Source: Apostichopus californicus
Taxonomy: Eukaryota > Echinodermata > Holothuroidea > Aspidochirotida > Stichopodidae
Assembly (NCBI GenBank): GCA_020650975.1
Contig: JAIPMN010000491.1
Span: 1 to 34,134, forward strand
Length of the DNA stretch: 34,134 bases
Direction: 5' to 3'
In this document: positions 24,501-33,500 of the stretch, one piece after another
Layout: each line of letters opens with the position of its first letter
Position numbering within the stretch: position 1 is the stretch's first letter
The notes under the pieces: generated by a model
The model's input: the letters and a program-made list of their open reading frames with translations, nothing else
The model's database searches: none
Told to the model about the DNA's origin: nothing
Translations under genes and position numbers: made by a program

Positions 24501-27500
24501 AAGCTATAAAATGTCAGAGTTCATCAACTATAAAAAATTGACAATTTTAAGTCTAATATTTATTTTGATGGTTCTTTTACTTTAATCATTTTGTCTTCTT
24601 TATTCTGTCAGGTGAAATTGGATGTTATACCTACGACGGGGTAGACTACAGAGGCAAGGCACATTTTACGACCGGCGGTGTGGAATGCCTGGATTGGACT
24701 GAATTCATGGATGAGTTCTATCCAAGTGAGCCACTTTCTTTTCCCCTATTTTTCTTATTTTGTTGCTATTTTTAAGTTTAGGGTTGGTAGCATGTAAATA
24801 AATCCATTCGGTGATAATAAATGTAATATGAGAATATGAATAACTACATGGTATTGGTATTAGACAAGGACCCATGAACACTAAATGTCAGTATTAGTTA
24901 TCTGTGTACATTGAGGGCAAGTTTTGTGTACCATCAATGGATGCCCCCCTCCCACAAACCCCACCCCAACCCCACCCAACCCAAGTTTGACAATTAGGAA
25001 TAATTGTTCGTAAGGTTAAAACAAATTTGCAATCGGATTGACTTTACTCTTATATCTAAAACTGGTCAGTCAAAGAAATAACATCTTTACAGGGGGTCCC
25101 TAAATGTCCCACTTTGAATTTTGTTTCTGAGGTGTTTGTAGATATCTGAAAGCCTTGTTCCAAACCTGCAACCCTCTGTGGCTTATATTTACATAAATAC
25201 AAACCATGTATTTAATCTCAAAACAAATGTTATCTAAGAGAGAAAAAAACTAATGATTACACCAAAGGTTATCTGAGATTCTGATATATTTGCAGACCCC
25301 ATGGAGGCTTTCACCAGGTATTCCTATTCGTATCTCTCGAGTTCCTCCGAAAATCCGATAAATGGCGTCCGTCAGTCGGAGTGTGCCGAGCTTTGTCTCA
25401 ATAACACGGAGATATACTGCAAAGGCTTCAACTACCAGAGAGGCAGGAATGCCTGTTATCTGTTGGAGGAAGATTCAGAAGATGTGGACATTACGTTCAG
25501 TCTTCTGTACGACTACTACGAAAGAAACCAAACATTTGGTAAATCTGAAATAAATAAAACAATATGGTATACAAGTTTAATTAATTAATTAGCACTGCCA
25601 TTTTCATGATAAAAGCCACCATTGAGTTTATAAAGAAGAATAGAGAGATCATCAGCAGAAAAATCCCACTTGGACATTTTTACTCCTGTACTCCATGTTT
25701 CATGCATTTATTTATTTATTTATTTATGTATTTATTTATTTATCAAATAGTTGCATAGTTATGTGATGTAAGACATAGTCTGTGTACATATGCAAACAGA
25801 ATTTCACATGATATCTTTATCTTTTTGACTAATTATTCAATTGTTGCTTGGAAAAGGAGAAAAAGAGGTTCCAGATGTTTAAATTGTTTTCTCAAAACTC
25901 GCTTCCAAAATTATTCCGGTTAATTGTCGATTAAAAAGAATTTATCGACATGAAGAACTTACACCCGTAGAAGCCATCATAACAAGAGTTACTATCTGAT
26001 TAATACAGATGAAAAGAAAATCCCTCTGAGACTTTTTTTTTTGGCTATGAAGTGACCGAGACATGTGAGCAAATAATATCCAAATTTTGCAACTTGTTAG
26101 ATACACATGAAATTTTCAAAAACATACTTGCACATATTCTCTTTTGAGCTCAAGTCAAGATTGGTAGTTAATTTGACTTGGAAGAAACTAAAAAAGTTGC
26201 TACAATGAGTTTGAATGTCTTAGCCATTACTTTACTTACATCAGATAAAAGTTAACACATCAAAACAAGGATACAATACACCCCCCCCCCCAAAAAAAAA
26301 AAAAAAAACACCCCCCCCCCCAAAAAAAAAAAAAAAATTGAACAACTAAAAGAATGGCAACAGTGATGGGGAATAGTCTGAAAGATAAAGTATAAGTTTC
26401 TACTTAAATAATGCTTCAAGGTTTATACATTTTAAAAGAAAACTGAAAAGACAAAAATGTTAAATGCTGAAATTTAGAGAAAGTAACCTTCATGTCATAA
26501 ACAACCTGTTTTTAATTTCAACAAGGTCTGGAAAAGAATTACTGCAGAAATCCTACCAATGCAGCGGCCCCCTGGTGCTACTACTCTGATCCAAAGACTG
26601 GCTCAACAGCATGGACGTTCTGCGCCATCTCAGAATGTAGCCGTGAGTATTAATCCTATTCTGGTCGTTGTGTATTTAGAAGGAATATTGCTAGGAGCAT
26701 CATGTTTGGAAAAAAAAATATTGCCGTGACAACGGCAAGAAATGAGCGAAAATTAAGGAAAGAAAATGAGAGAGCAGAGTGATTGTAAAGTCAACTGCTG
26801 TTGTTCAATGATGAATTCATCAAACAACCGGTATGGATTTTTAGACATTACTTAAATCATGTTTCTCAACCTGACATCTGTGGATCCTTAAAGGCAATGA
26901 AGACTCGCCCCAAACCACGTGCCGCCCTATGAAAAAAGTTAACTTTCTGTTGCTTGCAAGTGAAGTTTTCTTCTTGTTGCTACAAAATGCAGACAGTTAT
27001 GAAACGTGATACCTTGTTATCTTTTATCTGGACCTGAGATCAGGGAGTTCCACAACAACTCCCTGCTGAGATGTCCATTGCTGCTATGTACACTGTGCTG
27101 TGGGTATTGACTGTTGCTGCATGTATTGACTGTACACTAGTGTCTAATTACCGAAGGTAGCAAGCTGTGTGTATATTTTATGGGATCCATGTTGGTGTAT
27201 TACACTTCTGTTACACCTCATTCAAAACTAGGTCAGATTACCGGCATCAGACATTTCTTTGTGCGTGAATCTTCACTCCCTTTAAGGAAAGAAAGTGACA
27301 GAGCAAAGTTATTGTAAAGTCAACTGCTGTTGTTCAGTGATGAAATCATCAAACAACGGGAATGGATATTTAGACATCAGTTAAAATCATGTTTTTCAAC
27401 CTGACATCTGTGGATCCTTAAGGGGTACATGAAATATTTCGGTCTTCCATAAGTGCTCAGGAGTGTGTCCACAGAAGACTCTGTCTTAGCCGAGGGGGCC

Positions 27501-30500
27501 TATGAAATTTTTACTGACTTGTATGTAACATCACCACGATAAATCTTGAGAGTTCCATCTTAGGGCAAAGAGATGGAGACCTTTATCTCTCCTGCGCCAA
27601 CCATGCAGGATGGGGCTGAGGTCGTCACAAGTGGTACTTCCTAATTCTGGGTGGGGGACCATTTATTGATTTTTCCTTTGGGAGGCCTGTAGATGTTTGA
27701 GCAAGCTAGGATTTAAAGCAAATAGTTGCGAGAGCAATGTGGGTTAGGGCCTTATAAGGTACCATGAGAATAGTGGTTTTTAGTACCTGATGGTTTGATT
27801 TGTTGATATATTTAAATGAGGTTTCTTGCATGTTTTATCAGCTGAGGATCCAGGTTGTTATAACCCTCATGACTTGGGGGTGAGCTACAGAGGAACGGGA
27901 CACACAACTGCATCAGGACACACCTGCATGTCGTGGGAGGACACTTACAGGAAACCAGAGGACTACCCTAACAAAGGTAATCTACATAAACAGTTAAAAA
28001 AAAGAAAAATATATAATAAAAAAATATATAAATAAAATATATATATAAAAAATAATGATAATAAAAAATAATAATAAAAAATATATATATACATATATAA
28101 AAAATATATATATATGAAACAAAATTTAAAAGTATTGCTATGGATGTCTTCTAAGACTATGAAGTCAGCTCTACCAGAAGGAAAATGAATGGTTAATTAA
28201 TATTATTAATTCACGTTTTAATGGAAATGTCTTATTGGCTCGATCCACCGTATTAGCAACAAGGAGCTTGTCTGCTGTCACATTTTAATGTTTTCATGCG
28301 TAAGTCGGTCAAGGAATCACCAAGCCGATTTGCTTTCTGGCCGTAATAAGCAACTGTATATTTCAGTTGGTCAAGGAATCACTGAGCCGATTGGCTTTCT
28401 GGTCGTGATAAGCGAATATATTTCAGCTAGTCCAACATTCCTTCCACTATGGAAAGTATTGAGATTCTGCAGCGTTGCTACTCTTCTTTAATTCACGTTC
28501 ACAGAACTTTTAACTTGTCTTCCATCTGTCGTATTAACTTTCGTCCTTTGCCCTTTGTACAAGAATATTATTCAAATTCTTGGCAGTCTATTTATTTCTC
28601 GGTTTTTCTAACTTTTTCTGTTTAATTAAAATGGAGTTAATACCCTATCTTTCTTATCTTGTTTTTGTTTGATAGGTTTGGAGGCTAACTATTGCCGTAA
28701 TCCAACCAGTTACACAGGTGGACCCTACTGTTACTACCCTGGCAAAAATGGGGCAACCTTTGAGTACTGCAACGTACCCCAGTGTGAAGTTGAAGGTAGG
28801 ATACCCTTACAGAATGATGTCAAAATTTAACGAGATTGTCACTTAATGTAAATTGCTTATAATGCTACAAGCCATGTGCTATGCATTATTTTTGTGAGTT
28901 TTAAAAATTGGATCGTACCTTCTCAGCTGAAAAATATGGGACTTTGTTTAAGTCATGGAGCATCTTTCTGTGTTAGGTTAATAATTAATATCGTATAACT
29001 CAATATAAGATTGGAAAATTGATCAACTTAATGATTCCAAGCCATAATGTTTTCATCAGAGGACAGTGGATGAACAAAGTAAATTAATAAATTTGATTTG
29101 GTCTGTAAAATTTTGTCACCCAGACACTTTTCAAAGTAGTTTTAATCACATGTAAAAATGCAAATTGGAAATTTTTAAATAGTCACAACTTTTACTGATT
29201 GAAATGACACTTCATCAATCAAGCTGTCAACCTATTTTCTTGTGTGGGGCTTAGTGTTTAAAAGTAGTCTGTATAGGCCCCAAATTATAGCATGCTATAA
29301 TTGCTAGAAGTTTTCAACAAGTACTTTCCTGGAGGTCTTTACTCTCCAAATTGTTCTCAGACATTTGTCAGGAACACACAAGATAACTGAATGTCCCAGT
29401 GAGGAAAATTTCTTCAAAGGTTTTAATAAAAACAGTCTAAGAGTTTTGACCAAAGGTGACCATATTTGAATATCTAGCATAATTGCGGCCAATACAGCTT
29501 ACCTTTAAAAAAAATTGAAAAACTAATCAAACCCATCTAAAAAATCTGCTTTATTTTACTATAAACATTGGATGATGTATGGCGGTCCATTCTTGCAAAT
29601 AATTACTTTGAATTATGACCTCTAAACAAGTGAAGACCTCTCATCAGCCACATGTTCATCCATTCACGTCACTATGTATGTTCTTCTAAATGTGTGAACT
29701 AATCATCCCGATCATGCTGTATATCATGTAACGTTCTTCCGTGTAGAGGTTTGCGGCGAGGGCTGGATAGAGGACCCCACCAGCACCTACTGTTACCAGA
29801 TTGTGACTGACAAAGAATCCACATACGAGGAAGCTAGAAAGCTTTGCGTAGATCAGGATGCTGACTTGCTGAGTATTACCTCTCCCGAGGAACAAGCATT
29901 TATTACAGGTAGGTTGTCCCAATCATTTGTTTGTGGCAGACATTTTCTTACATTCTTAATTTTTTTTTTAATTAAATAAGTTTTCAATTTGACTTGGTGA
30001 CTATTACCTCTCGCGAGGAACAAGCATTTATTACAGGTAGGTTGTCCAATCATTTGTTTGTTTGTGGCAGAAATTTTCTTATTTTAATTTGTTTTTTTTT
30101 ATAATTAATTAAGTTTTCAAGTTTGACTTGCTAAGTATAACCTCTCCCGAGGAACAAGCATTAATTACAGGTAGGTTGTCCAATCATTTGTTTGTGGCAG
30201 AAATTTTCTTATATTCTTATTTTAATTGTTTTTTTTTTTAATTAAATAAGTTTTCAATTTGACTTGCTGAGTGTAACCTCTCCTGAGGAACAAGCATTTA
30301 TTACAGGTAGGTTGTCCAATCATTTGTTTGTGGCAGAAATTTTCTTATATTCTTATTTTAATTTTTTTTTTTTTAATTAAATAAGTTTGTAAATTTGACT
30401 TGCTGAGTATAACCTCTCCTGAGGAACAAGCATTTATTACAGGTAGGTTTTCCAATCATTTGTTTGTTTATATGTGGCAGAAAGTTTTTTATATTCTTAT

Positions 30501-33500
30501 TTTAATTTATTGTTTGTTATAACTAAATCAGTTTTCCAGTTGCATGTTTTGCTCTCTATTCGTTCCTCCCGTCAGGCATCGTTCGTACCGAGAGAGTGAT
30601 AGCCCTGTGGATGGGTCTCAATGATCTTTTTAATGAAGCAGGCTGGGAGTGGTCGAATGGAGCACCATTCAGCTATCTGAACTGGGCCGAAGGTAGTGTT
30701 CTAGTAAATTGGTAGAATAAGCTTGCAATCTAGGCTAGGCTAGATATCACTGCTATAAAAGTGTTGTAGGTAAATACAAATCAGGTAAATATTAATTGGC
30801 AATGTTTGTGTTAAAAAGTGGGGGGAAAACCTGACAAGAATTTAGGCATGTGTTTATAACATGAATGCAGCAAAGTATTAAACATACTGGCTTATTTTTG
30901 TGTTTAATTCTGAGAGAAATTATGGGGAAATTGATCCTAGCTGCTTTGACAGTTATAGACTGATAAAATGAAAGGAGTTATCATATGTGTAAAGATAAAC
31001 AGTGAAAATAGTTGACTCAGTGAGTATGACATTTATTTGTGTTCTGATAAAAATGGTTAAAGGTAGTCTGTATAGGCCCCAATTATAGCACACTGTCATT
31101 GCTAGAAGTTTTCAAAAATTACTTTCCTGGAGGTCCTTACTCTCCAAATTGCTCTCAGATATTTTTAAGGAACACAAGATGACTGAATGTCACAATGAGG
31201 AAAATTTCCTCAAAGGTTGTAATAAAAACAGTTTAAGAATTTTGCCCAAAGGTGACCATATTTGAATATCTAGCATATTTGGGGCCCCTACATCATACCT
31301 TAAAAGCACTTGAAAATTGATTTTCAGTTGTCGGTTTGTTGGTTTGACTTTATTTATTCATTTATTTATTATTTATTTCTAGGAATATTACAGTGAACTC
31401 CAAGCATCCAATTTCAGTAGCGTTAATGTTGCATATTGACTAACCCTAATAATCTTCTCTTACATATGATGTATTTTTGAAAATATATTTCATAAGACAA
31501 ATATTTAGTTTTGGGAAAGTCTAATTAAAGAGTTCCTTTTTTTTTATGCAAAGTTAGTAAAGGCTAACATTTGTTTAAATATTTGTTAATTTTGTTAAAT
31601 ATTCTATGGGTTGGCAGTAGGACAGAAGTGGTCAGTAAGTGTTGAGGTTTGGTGAACAATGATAATTCTGCAGTATATTTTTTGGGTAAAAATGAAGGAA
31701 GTCTGTAAAAGGATCTGAAAGCGAAGGGATATCCCTTCAAGACTGCATTTTGTCTCCACAATTCTGTAATTCAGGTAAAATTTTAACGATTGCATTGTTT
31801 TGATATCCTCGTCATAAATATAACTGCCTGTTTGTTTGATCGATCGATCGATCAATAAAAGGGTATCGCTTTTTGTTACAATTTTCTTTTGTTTTTGAAA
31901 GATGAGCCCAACAATGCCGGTGGAGGTGAACATTGCGTTGCTTTGTCCACTCATAACGGAGAATGGGCCGACGAAGACTGTGATTTGAACTTTGCTCATA
32001 TCTGCAAGAAAATCAGTGAGTATAGGATCACTCATCTTTAACTTGAAGTCAAGGGTGCACCATCCTAACACCACTCTATGAACACATTTTGACAAGACTT
32101 GCTACTTTTAGTTGAAAAAGAATGATAAAGTATTTGTTGTTGTATATATGGGATATGGAGTCCAGGTAGCGTCTTGTAGAATTGGTAAAGAAATCTTGCC
32201 CTGTGGGTAGGGGGGATGGTTGATTAACAGTTAGGGTTGAAGCCTATAAATTATAGAATCCATCACTCTAAACTGTCTTCCAAAAAAATTGAACGAAATA
32301 AAAAATATTATCTTCTTTATTTCAAATGAATGTGTTGTTCCAATTAACAACAAAGACTTGTAATTATTTGGAACACACAGCAGTACAATTTACTTCAAAC
32401 TGACTATGCTGGTTTGGACCATCATTCTGTGAAATCTGCCATAAGCTTAGGCCACCGCTGTAGTAGTTTATATTCATAAGTCTGTCTTCATGCACATCAT
32501 GTGTCCTTTAGGTTTGGATGCGACACCTCCAGCGCCTACCACCGCCCTGCCTGGAGGTGGTTGTCCCAGGGGTTGGTCAGGCTATGGGAGTCACTGCTAC
32601 TTGATAGAGAAGGACATGGTGGAGTGGAACGTGGCCGAGTCGTACTGCCACGCCAACGGTGCCGAGCTGGCTTCCATCCACGACATCGGAGAGATGCAAC
32701 ATCTCACAGCTCAGATGGCAGAAGGTAAAGAATTCTTCAATATTGTCCATGATAACAGAAAAAGTATATATCAAGTGTTAAGAGGTTTATGTTAATGAAA
32801 CGACTTTCTAAATTGAATAGATTCCACATTTGGGAATAAAATGTTGAATTGGAAGCCATCTGACATGTAAGAAAACAAAAACAGTATATATCAAGTGTTA
32901 AGAGGTTAATGTTAATGAAATGACTTTCTAAATTGAAAAGATTCCAAATTTGAGTTTAAAAATGTTAAATTATAGAAGCCACCCGACATGTAAATTGTAA
33001 TCCATAAGCCCTTGCGGGTTTCTCCCACATTTTTGGTCGCTTAAGCGTCGTAAAAATAAGTGCCTGATTATTAAGATTATTATTATTGTAAAAGTTAGAC
33101 ACGTAGTGTTGCTTTATACTTGCAGTCAGTTTATGGTCAAGATAATTAAGTTGGCCAGAAAGTAAGAAGCAGTAAGCTCGCCTCTGACGTGCAAGATCTC
33201 TTGCCACTAAACCAGTGACCAAACCAGCTTCCTAGCTTATAATATTACGTGGAAGGCATCTCATTTTTTGTATCGCAACATTTATTTATTTTATTTTAAA
33301 CGGTGATGCATCTCATGAAGTTGACTTTGGTGTAATTAATTGAAGAAGAATATCGTAAGTTCTCTCAAAGACAGAATGTTGTGAGACATTTCAAGAACCT
33401 GCGTTCAATGAGGCCATCTCATCAGAGCTTCAGTTTTCTGTCATTCTGCAATCAAAGTTCTTTTCCCCCCTCTTTCGTTTCATTTTCTTGGTGACTGTTA

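Larger units (their letters stand above)
26754..27420. repeat. ~137-bp tandem duplication with a MITE at its junction (intron 25)
   Basis: Units 26754-26890 and 27283-27420 both run from TAAGGAAAGAAA to CTGTGGATCCTTA and are near-identical. They are separated only by the TA-flanked MITE copy 3. Confidence 0.82.

Noticed and set aside
31604..32095. 163-codon ORF on the - strand
   Set aside because: It overlaps exon 30 antisense, has low-complexity composition and no recognisable domain.
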